Origin: Nocardioides sp.
GTDB lineage: Bacteria > Actinomycetota > Actinomycetes > Propionibacteriales > Nocardioidaceae
Length of the DNA: 8,742 bases
Assembly: GCA_029264225.1 (NCBI GenBank)
Contig: JARICB010000223.1
Span: 1-8,742 of the forward strand
Reading direction: 5' to 3'
In this document: positions 1 through 6,929 of the stretch, piece after piece
Layout of the letters: each line of letters starts with the position of its first letter
Position numbering within the stretch: the stretch's first letter is position 1
Made by a program: the position numbers and the translations under genes
Notes under the pieces: model-generated
Database searches by the model: none
What the model saw: only the letters and a program-made list of their open reading frames with translations
What the model was told of the DNA's origin: nothing

Positions 1-401
1 GCGAGATCGCCCGGCTGGCGCAGCGGGACCTGGTCGTGGCCAGCGGCGCCGGACGAGGGACGACGTACCGCATCACCGAGCAGGGCCGCGACGCCCTGAC
101 GACCTGGATGCACGCAAGCGACCCAGGGTTTCCGGTGCTGAAACATCCCGTCGCCCTGAGACTCCTGATGGGCCACCTGGTCGACGACGAAACGACGTTG
201 ACCATGCTGCGTCAGCACCTGGATGCGCTGGACGCAGAACGTGCAGCACTGGTCGAGGTCCGCGAAAGTCTGCGGGGCGCCGATTCGCCCGGCCAGGCCT
301 TCCGGCACCCGAGCCTGGTCGCCGACTGGGGCCTCGACTATTTCGCCCACGAACGCCGGATGGTCGAAGATCTGATCGACCGCATCAGCAACGACACGTA
401 G
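1..401 (+). CDS. PadR-family transcriptional regulator (5' end missing)
   Basis: This is the C-terminal part of a PadR-family regulator; the start lies left of the window. The frame is open from base 3, and an internal GTG at 36 is not the real start because recognisable family sequence precedes it (EIARLAQRDLVV, the end of the recognition helix region). It continues into the winged-helix wing, GRGTTYRITEQGRDAL, the hallmark wing of PadR proteins. The remaining roughly 90 residues are helical with many Leu and Glu (for example LRQHLDALDAERAALVEV and LDYFAHERRMVEDLIDRI), matching the PadR C-terminal dimerisation coiled coil. Family members are usually repressors released by small toxic ligands and often control a neighbouring efflux gene. 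The transporter starts 13 bases after this stop, so it is the likely target, by inference. No effector can be deduced. Confidence 0.9.
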   Translation, partial: EIARLAQRDLVVASGAGRGTTYRITEQGRDALTTWMHASDPGFPVLKHPVALRLLMGHLVDDETTLTMLRQHLDALDAERAALVEVRESLRGADSPGQAFRHPSLVADWGLDYFAHERRMVEDLIDRISNDT

Positions 402-414
402 ACGGAGGCGCCCG

Positions 415-1278
415 GTGTCCCGAGCCAGCGGCGTCACCCGTGCCATCTGGTTGGTGCTGGTCGGCATCGTCTCCGTGCAGGCCGGCGCGGCCATCGCCAA
501 GGACCTCTTCGCCACCATCTCCCCTACGTCGATGGTGTTCCTGCGTCTGGTCACCAGCACGTTGGTGCTGCTCGCGATCGCCCGACCCCAGTGGCGTGGC
601 CGCACCCGGACCGACTGGTTGACCGTGGCAGGCTTCGGCCTCAGCCTCGGGCTGATGAACTGGGCCATCTACCAGTCCTTCGCCCGCATCCCACTCGGCA
701 TCGCAGTCACCATCGAGTTCATCGGCCCACTGAGCCTGGCGGTGTTCGGCTCCCGGCGCCTGCGCGACCTCATCTGGGTGGTCCTGGCCGGGATCGGGGT
801 CCTGATGCTCGGGCTCGAGCCCGCCGACCTCGACGTCGCCGGCGTCGCCTTCGCGTTGCTCGCCGGCGCCGCCTGGGCCTCCTACATCCTGTTCAGCGCC
901 CGCACCGGACAACGGTGGCCCGGGCTGGACGGTCTGGCCATCGCCAGCGCCTTCGCCACGCTCCTGCTCACCGGGCCGGCGATCCTCTCGGGCGGTACGA
1001 CGCTGCTTTCGCCGCGGGTCCTCGTGATCGGCGCCCTGGTCGGTCTGCTCAGCTCGGTCATCCCCTACAGCTGCGAACTGGTCGCGTTGCGGACCCTGGC
1101 CCCCAGCACCTTCGGCATCTTGATGAGCCTCGAACCTGCGGCGGCGGCGTTGGCTGCGATCGTCGTGCTCCACGAACTGCTCAGCCCGCTGCAGTGGGTC
1201 GCGGTCGCCTGTGTGGTCGTGGCCAGCGTCGGCGCCACCCGTAGCCATCCGGTGCTCACAGAACCGGCACCCGACTAA
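415..1278 (+). CDS. EamA-family (RhtA-like) amino acid/metabolite exporter
   Basis: This 287-residue inner-membrane protein has about ten hydrophobic segments and two tandem EamA repeats, the normal size of DMT-superfamily exporters (about 290-300 residues). The segment IPLGIAVTIEFIGPLSLAV at about residues 90-110 closely resembles RhtA-type threonine/homoserine exporters. The second half carries LAPSTFGILMSLEPAAAAL, the usual second EamA signature with Glu before the Pro. The GTG start is set by a good Shine-Dalgarno, GGAGG at 404-408, six bases upstream. The gene follows the PadR stop by 13 bases, so the two are probably co-transcribed, with PadR regulating the export gene. The substrate is uncertain: amino acids or related small molecules fit the subfamily, but EamA sequences predict substrate poorly. 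A long open frame on the opposite strand here is a GC-driven shadow. Confidence 0.93.
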   Translation: MSRASGVTRAIWLVLVGIVSVQAGAAIAKDLFATISPTSMVFLRLVTSTLVLLAIARPQWRGRTRTDWLTVAGFGLSLGLMNWAIYQSFARIPLGIAVTIEFIGPLSLAVFGSRRLRDLIWVVLAGIGVLMLGLEPADLDVAGVAFALLAGAAWASYILFSARTGQRWPGLDGLAIASAFATLLLTGPAILSGGTTLLSPRVLVIGALVGLLSSVIPYSCELVALRTLAPSTFGILMSLEPAAAALAAIVVLHELLSPLQWVAVACVVVASVGATRSHPVLTEPAPD

Positions 1279-1297
1279 CTACGGGCACAATCTCGTC

Positions 1298-2434
1298 ATG
1301 GTGCAGCTCCGCATGATCTTGGCCCTTACCCTCCTGAGCAGCGTGGCCGGGCTTGCCGGATGCGGCTCCTCGAGCGAGGATCCGGCACCCACGGCACCCA
1401 CGGCACCGACCTCGACCTCGTCCTCCCCGGCAGCGTCCCCGGCCGCCGGTGGACCCCGCGTCAGTGCCACCGTGGCCTCCGGGCTCGCCGTGCCCTGGGG
1501 CATCGCCTTTCTGCCGGACGGTTCAGCGATCGTGACCGAGCGCGACTCCCGGCGCGTATTGCGCCTGACCCCACAGTCCGGCGGCGAGGCCGAGGTGACC
1601 GAGGTCGGCGAGATCGACCAGGCGGCCCCCGAGGTGGAGGCGGGGCTGCTGGGGGTGGCGGTCTCCCCCGACTTCGAAGTCGACCGCACGCTCTTCTTCT
1701 ACGCCACCACGGCCGAGGACAACCGAGTCCTGCAAGCCGAACTGGACGGCGACCGGCTCGGCGAGCCAACCGCCGTCCTGACCGGAATCCCGAAGGGCGT
1801 CATCCACGACGGCGGCCGGCTCTTGTTCGGACCCGACGGTTTCCTCTACGTCTCCACCGGAGAGACCGGCAATCCTGATCTGGCCCAGGACCCCGGCTCC
1901 CTGGCTGGCAAGATCCTGCGGATCACCACCGAGGGCGTCCCTGCTCCCGGTAACCCGAGAAGCGATTCGCCCGTCTGGTCGCTGGGACATCGCAACGTGC
2001 AGGGCCTGGCCTTCGACGACAACGGCCAACTGTGGGCCAGCGAGTTCGGGGACCAGACCTACGACGAGCTCAACCGGGTGAGGAAGGGTGCCAACTACGG
2101 CTGGCCCGAGGTGGAAGGCACCGGGGGCCCACCCGAGTATGTAGATCCATTGCTGACCTGGGCCCCCGAGGACGCGTCGCCCTCCGGGCTGGCCTTCGCC
2201 GACGGCACCCTGTGGATGGCCGGCCTGCGCGGCGAGCGGCTGTGGCAGATCCCGTTGGACGGCGGCCGCCCCGGGCAGCCGACAGGTGAGTTTGAGGGTG
2301 AGTACGGCCGGATCCGAACCGTCGTCACCACCCCCGACGGCGACCTGTGGGTGGCGACCTCCAACCACGATGGCCGGGGTACCCCTGCCGAGCAGGACGA
2401 CCGGATCCTGCTGGTCTCCCTCAGGAGCCGTTGA
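1298..2434 (+). CDS. Lipoprotein PQQ-dependent sugar dehydrogenase (GSDH/HHIP-type beta-propeller)
   Basis: Translation from the ATG at 1298 gives 378 residues beginning with a lipoprotein signal: short basic start, hydrophobic core and lipobox LAGC with Cys22. A Pro/Thr/Ser/Ala-rich linker (about residues 27-52) follows, then a soluble six-bladed propeller of the glucose/sorbosone dehydrogenase family. Visible family motifs are VPWGIAFLPDG (65-75), EAGLLGVAVSPDF (114-126), HDGGRLLFGPDGFLYVSTG (170-188, His170 at the usual catalytic position), LAGKILRI (202-209), GHRNVQGLAFD (230-240) and DELNRV with GANYGWPEVEG (256-274). The family oxidises aldoses to lactones with PQQ, here outside the membrane on a lipid anchor. 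The frame stays open back to 1211 inside the transporter gene, but only the 1298 start (or ATG at 1313) puts the signal peptide at the N-terminus. No clear Shine-Dalgarno is seen. A CACAAT hexamer at 1286-1291, six bases before the ATG, could be a -10 box for a leaderless message (weak). No PQQ synthesis genes are in view and the substrate is unknown. Confidence 0.9.
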   Translation: MVQLRMILALTLLSSVAGLAGCGSSSEDPAPTAPTAPTSTSSSPAASPAAGGPRVSATVASGLAVPWGIAFLPDGSAIVTERDSRRVLRLTPQSGGEAEVTEVGEIDQAAPEVEAGLLGVAVSPDFEVDRTLFFYATTAEDNRVLQAELDGDRLGEPTAVLTGIPKGVIHDGGRLLFGPDGFLYVSTGETGNPDLAQDPGSLAGKILRITTEGVPAPGNPRSDSPVWSLGHRNVQGLAFDDNGQLWASEFGDQTYDELNRVRKGANYGWPEVEGTGGPPEYVDPLLTWAPEDASPSGLAFADGTLWMAGLRGERLWQIPLDGGRPGQPTGEFEGEYGRIRTVVTTPDGDLWVATSNHDGRGTPAEQDDRILLVSLRSR

Positions 2435-3227
2435 TCACCGAGCGCCGCGCGGCCCGCCGCAGGGTGGTCAGGATCGCCGGACCGAGCACGATCAGGGCAA
2501 CCGACGTGGTGATCGCCCGACCCGTGTCCCAGCTGCCCGTCGACGTCAGCAGCGTGTAGATCCCGAACCGGTGCAGGTTCTCCAGCAACGGTGCGCCGGC
2601 CACGTAGGACAGCGCACCCTCGTGCCCGGGGACCGCGATGCCGAGGGTGAAGGGCCAGTTCGACAGGTTCATCAAGATGCCGAAGCCGTACGCCGCAAAG
2701 ATCCCGTAGACGACCAGGACTGCGATCTCGGCCCGGCCGGTGAATCGGCGCGGCAGCAATCCGGCACCCATCCCGATCCAGGCGGAGACGAGCATCTGGA
2801 ACGGCAGCCACGGGCCGACGCCGCCGGTCATCAACGCGGAGGCGAACAGTGACGTGCAGCCCAGGACGAAGCCGAAGCCCGGCCCGAACACCCGCCCGGC
2901 CAGGATCAGCAGGAAGAAGACCAACTCGATCCCGGCGGTCCCGGCGCCCAGCCCTCGCAGGATGGCATTCACCGCCGACAGCACGCCGAGAACGGCCAAC
3001 ACCCGCGCGTCCATCCCGCCCTCGCTGAACTCGGCGAGCACGACCACGATCACCAGTGGCAGCAGCACCAGAAAGATGAACGGGGGGTCGATGCGGGCCG
3101 ATTCGGGCACATCGAGCAGCAACGGCCAGCCGAGCATCATGAGCCCGGCCACCGACGCGACAACGAGCACCGCGCTGGACCGCAACCCGATAGGGACAGC
3201 AGGCGGACCGACCGCCGGCGTGGTCAC
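2421..3227 (-). CDS. cbrT: ECF transporter S component, CbrT-like (predicted cobalamin/corrinoid binding membrane subunit)
   Basis: This 268-residue protein has about six hydrophobic helices and no soluble domain, as expected for the substrate-binding S component of an energy-coupling factor transporter. The stretch from about 72 to 160 contains DARVLAVLGVLSAVNAILRG, then GRVFGPGFGFVLGCTSL, then GGVGPWLPFQML and GMGAGLLPRR. I recognise this as the CbrT-type S component of actinobacteria, a family predicted to import cobalamin or its precursors; a Lactobacillus CbrT has been shown to be a B12 transporter. The GTG start at 3227 overlaps the ATPase stop by four bases (GTGA). An upstream-extended frame to 3275 is rejected because it lies inside the ATPase gene. 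The upstream G-rich stretch is a poor Shine-Dalgarno, so translation is probably coupled to the ATPase. It is the last gene of the operon and its 3' end overlaps the converging dehydrogenase gene by 14 bases. The S-component class is firm; cobalamin as substrate rests on family resemblance plus neighbours. Confidence 0.85.
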   Translation of the reverse strand: MTTPAVGPPAVPIGLRSSAVLVVASVAGLMMLGWPLLLDVPESARIDPPFIFLVLLPLVIVVVLAEFSEGGMDARVLAVLGVLSAVNAILRGLGAGTAGIELVFFLLILAGRVFGPGFGFVLGCTSLFASALMTGGVGPWLPFQMLVSAWIGMGAGLLPRRFTGRAEIAVLVVYGIFAAYGFGILMNLSNWPFTLGIAVPGHEGALSYVAGAPLLENLHRFGIYTLLTSTGSWDTGRAITTSVALIVLGPAILTTLRRAARRSVINGS

Positions 3228-4813
3228 TGCTCCCCCGCTGCCAGCGCCGCTACCACTTCGTCGACGCGCAGCCACGGCGTACCCAGGATCTTGGTGACCT
3301 GCGGGGCATAGGACGGCGAGGCGGCGACGACCTGACGGGCTGGCCCGGCCGAGACCACGTCGCCGTCGGCGATCACGACCACGTCGTCGGCGACCCGGGC
3401 AACGAACTCGACGTCGTGGGTCGCGATCAGCACCGCGTGACCGTCGGCGACCAGGTCGGCCACGATCGCGGCCAAGGCGCTCTTGGCGACGTAGTCCAGG
3501 CCCCGGGTCGGCTCGTCGAGGAGCACGACGCGGGGTCGAGCAGTGAGCACGATCGCCAGGGCGAGCGCCAGGCGCTGTCCTTCGGAGAGGTCGCGAGGAT
3601 GAGCGCCGACGTCGATGCCCGGCACCATGCGCTCAAGCAGGAGATGAGCCCCACCAGGTGGAGCCGTGCCAGTGGCGTCGGCGGCCGCGCACTCGTCGGC
3701 CACCGTCTCGAGGTAGAGCAGGTCGGCGGCCGTCTGCGGCACCAGTCCTACCAGGGCCCGTCGCCCTGCTGCATCGAGCTGCGCGGGATCCTTTCCGGCG
3801 ACGCGGATCTTTCCGCCACGCCGTTCTCGTGAGCCCTGGAGGGCCCAGATTAGGGTGGACTTGCCGGCCCCGTTGCGGCCCATGAGGGCAGTGACTCGTC
3901 CGGCTCGCAACTCCAGGTCGACGCCGTCGAGCACCGCGATGCGGCCGTGGGCGACGCTCACCCCGCGGGCGCTGAGCAGCACCTCCCCGGCGCTGGGCGT
4001 CGGGGCAACCGGTGTGGGCAGCTCCAGGGTGCGGGCCTCGCGGCGAGCGTCCCGCACGCTCAATGGCAGCGGTGACCAGCCCAGTGCGCGGCCGAGCTCG
4101 ATGATCGGTGGCACCACCGGCGAGACGGCCAGCACTACCGCGGGGGTGTCGACCAGGACTCCACCGTCGCCGGTGAGCAGACAGATCCGGTCGGCGAACG
4201 GCACCACCCGCTCCAGTCGGTGCTCGGCGAGCAGCACCGTCAGCCCGAGGTCGTGCACGAGCCGGGTCAGCGTGGCCAACACGTCCTCGGCCGCGGTTGG
4301 GTCGAGTGCTGAGGTGGGCTCGTCCAGGACCAGCAGCCGCGGGTGCGTGGTGAGCACGGAGCCGATCGCGACGCGCTGCTGCTGGCCACCCGAGAGGGTG
4401 CGCAGGTCGCGGTGTCGCAACTCGGCGATGCCGAGCAGGTCGAGGGTCTCCTCGACCCGACGGCGCATGGTGTCGCCCGGCAGGCCGAGCTGCTCCATGC
4501 CGTAGGCAAGCTCCTCCTCGACCGTGTCGGTAACAAAACCGGCGACCGGATCCTGCCCGACGTAGCCGACGACGTGGGCGCGCTCACGCGGCGGCTGGTC
4601 GATGACGCTCTGGCCGTCGATGACGACGTCGCCTCGCAGGGTGCCGCCACTGAAGCGCGGCACAAGTCCGGTGAGCACCCCCAGCAGCGTCGACTTGCCG
4701 ATGCCGGTGCGACCCGAGACCAGCACCAGCTCGCCCTCGTCCAGGCTCAGGTTGACGCCGTCGAGGATCACCTTGTCGTCGTAGGCGAAGTGGATGTCAC
4801 GCAACTCGATCAT
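3224..4813 (-). CDS. ECF transporter ATPase, two ABC domains fused in one chain
   Basis: This 529-residue protein is two ABC ATPase domains in tandem, replacing the separate EcfA1/EcfA2 subunits. Domain 1 has Walker A GRTGIGKST (34-42), Q-loop Gln87, signature LSGGQ (140-144), Walker B RLLVLDEP (159-166) and switch His198. Domain 2 has Walker A GRNGAGKST (312-320), Q-loop Gln360, a variant signature LSEGQ (409-413), Walker B VVLLDEP (429-435) and switch His466. All catalytic residues are present, so both sites should bind ATP. The linker at about 245-280 is Pro/Ala rich. ATG at 4813 is chosen because it begins directly with the ABC fold (MIELRDIHFAYDD), overlaps the T-component stop by four bases (ATGA) and has a strong GGAGG at 4821-4825 seven bases upstream, the best ribosome site inside the operon. 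The frame is open to 5176 but the extension is low-quality overlap. The protein sits on the cytoplasmic face and powers the T/S membrane pair encoded on either side. Confidence 0.95.
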   Translation of the reverse strand: MIELRDIHFAYDDKVILDGVNLSLDEGELVLVSGRTGIGKSTLLGVLTGLVPRFSGGTLRGDVVIDGQSVIDQPPRERAHVVGYVGQDPVAGFVTDTVEEELAYGMEQLGLPGDTMRRRVEETLDLLGIAELRHRDLRTLSGGQQQRVAIGSVLTTHPRLLVLDEPTSALDPTAAEDVLATLTRLVHDLGLTVLLAEHRLERVVPFADRICLLTGDGGVLVDTPAVVLAVSPVVPPIIELGRALGWSPLPLSVRDARREARTLELPTPVAPTPSAGEVLLSARGVSVAHGRIAVLDGVDLELRAGRVTALMGRNGAGKSTLIWALQGSRERRGGKIRVAGKDPAQLDAAGRRALVGLVPQTAADLLYLETVADECAAADATGTAPPGGAHLLLERMVPGIDVGAHPRDLSEGQRLALALAIVLTARPRVVLLDEPTRGLDYVAKSALAAIVADLVADGHAVLIATHDVEFVARVADDVVVIADGDVVSAGPARQVVAASPSYAPQVTKILGTPWLRVDEVVAALAAGEQ

Positions 4814-5907
4814 GCGCCCACCTCCAACGGGGTCGCGATCGGTTGCCGCGGCGGGGGTGCCGCCAGGGCAGGCACCAGCGCGAGGAGAACTCCGCCGAGC
4901 GCCAGGGTGCTGACGTAGGGCATCGTCTCCAGCGAGGGGTAGACCATCAGCGGCTCGACCTGGCCAAGCCACCAGATGCTGGCCCCGACCGCCACCCCCG
5001 AGGCGGCCACCGCTGCCTCGGCAGCACGCCAGCGGTCGGGTCGGTAGCGGGTTCGTTCGACCCGGCGTCCGGCGCTGAGGAGCCCGGCGCCGGCGACTAC
5101 CGAGCCCGCGACGAGCATCGGGACGGCCAGCCACCGCGGTGTCGTGTGATCGAGCAACGCATAGATACCGACACACAACCCGCTCAGTGCCGAGAGCAGC
5201 AGCACTCCGCTGAGCCAGCGTTCGCGGCGCGACGCCCTACCGGCCCGGCCGTAGCCACGGACATCCATCCCTGCGGCCAGCGCCAGCGAGCGCTCGAGGG
5301 CGTCCTCGAGGACCGGGACCAGGAAGCGTCGCAGGCGACCGACCCGCCCGCTGGAGTCGCCGCGGAGCGCCTGGGCGGCCCGCACCCTGCGTGCGCTGTC
5401 GGCGAGTTGAGGGAAGACCGTCACGGCCACGACCAAGGCGGTGCCGATCTCGTAGAGCGCCGGTGGCACCGACTTGAGCAGCCGTTTCGGGTTGGCCAAC
5501 GAGTTGGCGGCGCCGATACAGATCACGATCGCGGCGAGCCGCAGCCCGTCGTAGAGCCCGGCCAGCAGCGACTCCCGCGTGATCGGCCCGAACAGGCTCA
5601 CGCCGGCGACCCAGGCGGGCAGCGGCACCGTCGGCAGGTCGAGCAGCACGTGACCGGTCGAGACGCCCCCGAAGACGATCCGGAAGACCACCCGAATGAT
5701 CACGATCGCGAGGCCGAGAAGCAGATAGAGCCGGAACGAGTTGGCCCAGGGATGGTCCGAACGCCGCGCCATGACCACCATCGAGCAGCAGGCGACGAGC
5801 AGCACCAGCAACAACGGGTTGGTCGTCAGGGTCGCGGCCGTCGCCAGCCCCACGGCCCAGACCCACCAGGCGACCGGGTGCAGGTCTCGGGCCAGCCGCG
5901 GCGTCAT
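4810..5907 (-). CDS. ecfT: ECF transporter T component (CbiQ/EcfT family transmembrane coupling protein)
   Basis: This 365-residue membrane protein couples the ATPase to the S component. It has N-terminal hydrophobic helices (about 12-80). The two cytoplasmic coupling motifs of EcfT are clear: RRVRAAQALRG (173-183) and AAGMDVRGYGR (211-221), corresponding to the Ala-Arg-Gly type helices that dock in the ATPase grooves. Additional hydrophobic segments follow (about 231-252, 259-279, 297-315 and 331-350). The protein is therefore about 100 residues longer than a minimal EcfT, with extra C-terminal helices. The ATG at 5907 overlaps the stop of the preceding gene (ATGA), and no Shine-Dalgarno precedes it, so translation is probably coupled. 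The downstream ATPase starts inside its stop codon. Function as a T component is secure. The role of the C-terminal extension is unknown; it could contact the anchored DUF4430 protein encoded just upstream, which is speculation. Confidence 0.92.
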   Translation of the reverse strand: MTPRLARDLHPVAWWVWAVGLATAATLTTNPLLLVLLVACCSMVVMARRSDHPWANSFRLYLLLGLAIVIIRVVFRIVFGGVSTGHVLLDLPTVPLPAWVAGVSLFGPITRESLLAGLYDGLRLAAIVICIGAANSLANPKRLLKSVPPALYEIGTALVVAVTVFPQLADSARRVRAAQALRGDSSGRVGRLRRFLVPVLEDALERSLALAAGMDVRGYGRAGRASRRERWLSGVLLLSALSGLCVGIYALLDHTTPRWLAVPMLVAGSVVAGAGLLSAGRRVERTRYRPDRWRAAEAAVAASGVAVGASIWWLGQVEPLMVYPSLETMPYVSTLALGGVLLALVPALAAPPPRQPIATPLEVGA

Positions 5908-6929
5908 CGCCGACGGGCTCGACGCGCGGCGAAGGCCGAGACACCGATCGCGACGAGCAGCATGAGGAGAATGCCCAACGTCAGCCAGGTCGGTACCCGA
6001 CCAGATTCCTCCGGCGTCCGGGCAGCCGGATCCACCGTCCCCGGAGCTGTCTCGCTCGCCTGACTCGGTTCGGTCGGGGTCTCGGATTCCGTGGAACGCG
6101 GCTCCGGGGAGGTCGAGGGCTCCGGGCTCATGCTGGGGGTCACGTTCGCGCTCTCACTGAGGCTCTCAGTGGGCGTCTGCGTGGGATCGGTGGCCGACGG
6201 CGCTGGGCTGCTGGCCTCGGTCGACGCGGACTCGGATGGCTCGGATGGCTCGGGGGTTGCCGGCTTCGGCGGCCTAGGTGTCTTCGGGGTGGGCCGGGTG
6301 GTGCTACCGGGGGCGCCTTGACCGGTGGGCCCGGGTCCCCGGGTCGGCTTCGGCTTGCTGGTTTTCGTGGGAGTCTTCGTCGAGCTGGGCGCCGAGCTGG
6401 GCGCCGAGCTGGGCGCCGGGGCAGCCGGAGCGACGCTCGGATGGGCAGTGGCTGCCTGCGTCGGCACCTGACGGGTCCCGGTCTGCCAGGCCAACCCGAG
6501 GTAGCCACCATCGGGAACCTGGAGGCCGTCGATGCCGAAGTCGCTGTAGTGCCAGACGCCGTCCTTGCCGTCGGACCAGAACACGCCCCAGTAGGCGTTG
6601 GCTGGCGGGGTGGTGGCGCAGTCGCCGGCTGGCACCCCGTCAACCTGACACAGGAAGCCCGGCTGCGAGTTCACCCGTCTCAGGATGAAACCAGCAACCT
6701 CAAGAAGCTGAGCACCAGACCGACCACCCGCCTCAGCGACGCAGGCCGAGCGGATGCCCGCGGTGATGTTGGTGAAGTCGGTAATGACCGACACCCCCGC
6801 CGAGGACGAGCACGTCGCCGCGCTGGCCGGAGCCGAGACTCCGACGAGGGCGGCCGTGGTGGCCGTCATCGCGATGATGACGGCCACCAGGCGGCGTACC
6901 CACCCTGCGGGGGTGTCGATCAACTTCAC
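5904..6929 (-). CDS. Membrane-anchored extracellular DUF4430 (transcobalamin C-terminal-like) protein
   Basis: This 341-residue exported protein has a signal peptide (basic WVRR, hydrophobic core, cleavage after ASA at about 37), a globular domain at about 38-150, a long Pro/Ser/Thr/Lys then Pro/Ser/Thr/Glu stalk (about 155-312), one transmembrane helix (about 314-335) and a cytoplasmic AARRARRR tail. The globular domain has the layout of DUF4430, the beta domain of intrinsic factor/transcobalamin: GAQLLEVAGFILRR, then GFLCQVDGVPA, then a YWGVFWSDGKDGVWHYS aromatic block and a GGYLGLAW end. Four cysteines (40, 63, 94, 104) could form two disulphides. There is no LPXTG motif, so the anchor is a membrane helix. 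The GTG at 6929 overlaps the previous stop by four bases (GTGA) and leads directly into the signal peptide; the 249-residue upstream-open frame is rejected. The likely role is capping the ligand together with the toroid protein and presenting it to the ECF transporter. Domain assignment is from motif recognition only. Confidence 0.8.
   Translation of the reverse strand: MKLIDTPAGWVRRLVAVIIAMTATTAALVGVSAPASAATCSSSAGVSVITDFTNITAGIRSACVAEAGGRSGAQLLEVAGFILRRVNSQPGFLCQVDGVPAGDCATTPPANAYWGVFWSDGKDGVWHYSDFGIDGLQVPDGGYLGLAWQTGTRQVPTQAATAHPSVAPAAPAPSSAPSSAPSSTKTPTKTSKPKPTRGPGPTGQGAPGSTTRPTPKTPRPPKPATPEPSEPSESASTEASSPAPSATDPTQTPTESLSESANVTPSMSPEPSTSPEPRSTESETPTEPSQASETAPGTVDPAARTPEESGRVPTWLTLGILLMLLVAIGVSAFAARRARRR
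6382..6417. repeat. Three perfect tandem copies of a 12-base unit inside the stalk
   Basis: GAGCTGGGCGCC occurs three times head to tail (6382-6393, 6394-6405, 6406-6417). On the coding minus strand it encodes repeated Ala-Pro-Ser-Ser at about residues 172-183 of the DUF4430 protein, at the start of its stalk. Perfect identity including third positions suggests recent slippage or unequal recombination. The unit keeps frame, so copy number would change stalk length without breaking the gene. Confidence 0.85.

Noticed and set aside
385..1248. Long minus-strand open frame opposite the EamA exporter
   Set aside because: The product is Gly/Asp/Gln/Arg-rich and low complexity with no domain, while the plus strand encodes a clear ten-helix transporter; a GC-bias shadow.
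1385..1409. GGCACCCAC direct repeats near the start of the dehydrogenase
   Set aside because: They encode the Pro/Thr linker after the lipobox; ordinary low-complexity linker DNA.
4814..5176. Upstream extension of the ATPase by 121 residues
   Set aside because: It lies within the T-component gene; ATG 4813 has GGAGG seven bases upstream and starts directly with the ABC fold.
5904..5990. Sortase (LPXTG) anchor at the end of the DUF4430 protein
   Set aside because: The hydrophobic helix and Arg tail are present but no LPXTG-like motif precedes them (RVPTW instead).
4843..6063. 406-residue plus-strand open frame opposite the T component
   Set aside because: The product is Arg/Gln/His-rich without motifs; the opposite strand carries the EcfT coupling motifs and the 4-base overlaps.
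6382..6417. Tandem repeats considered as a CRISPR or regulatory iteron array
   Set aside because: Units are 12 bases, contiguous without spacers, and encode stalk residues in frame.
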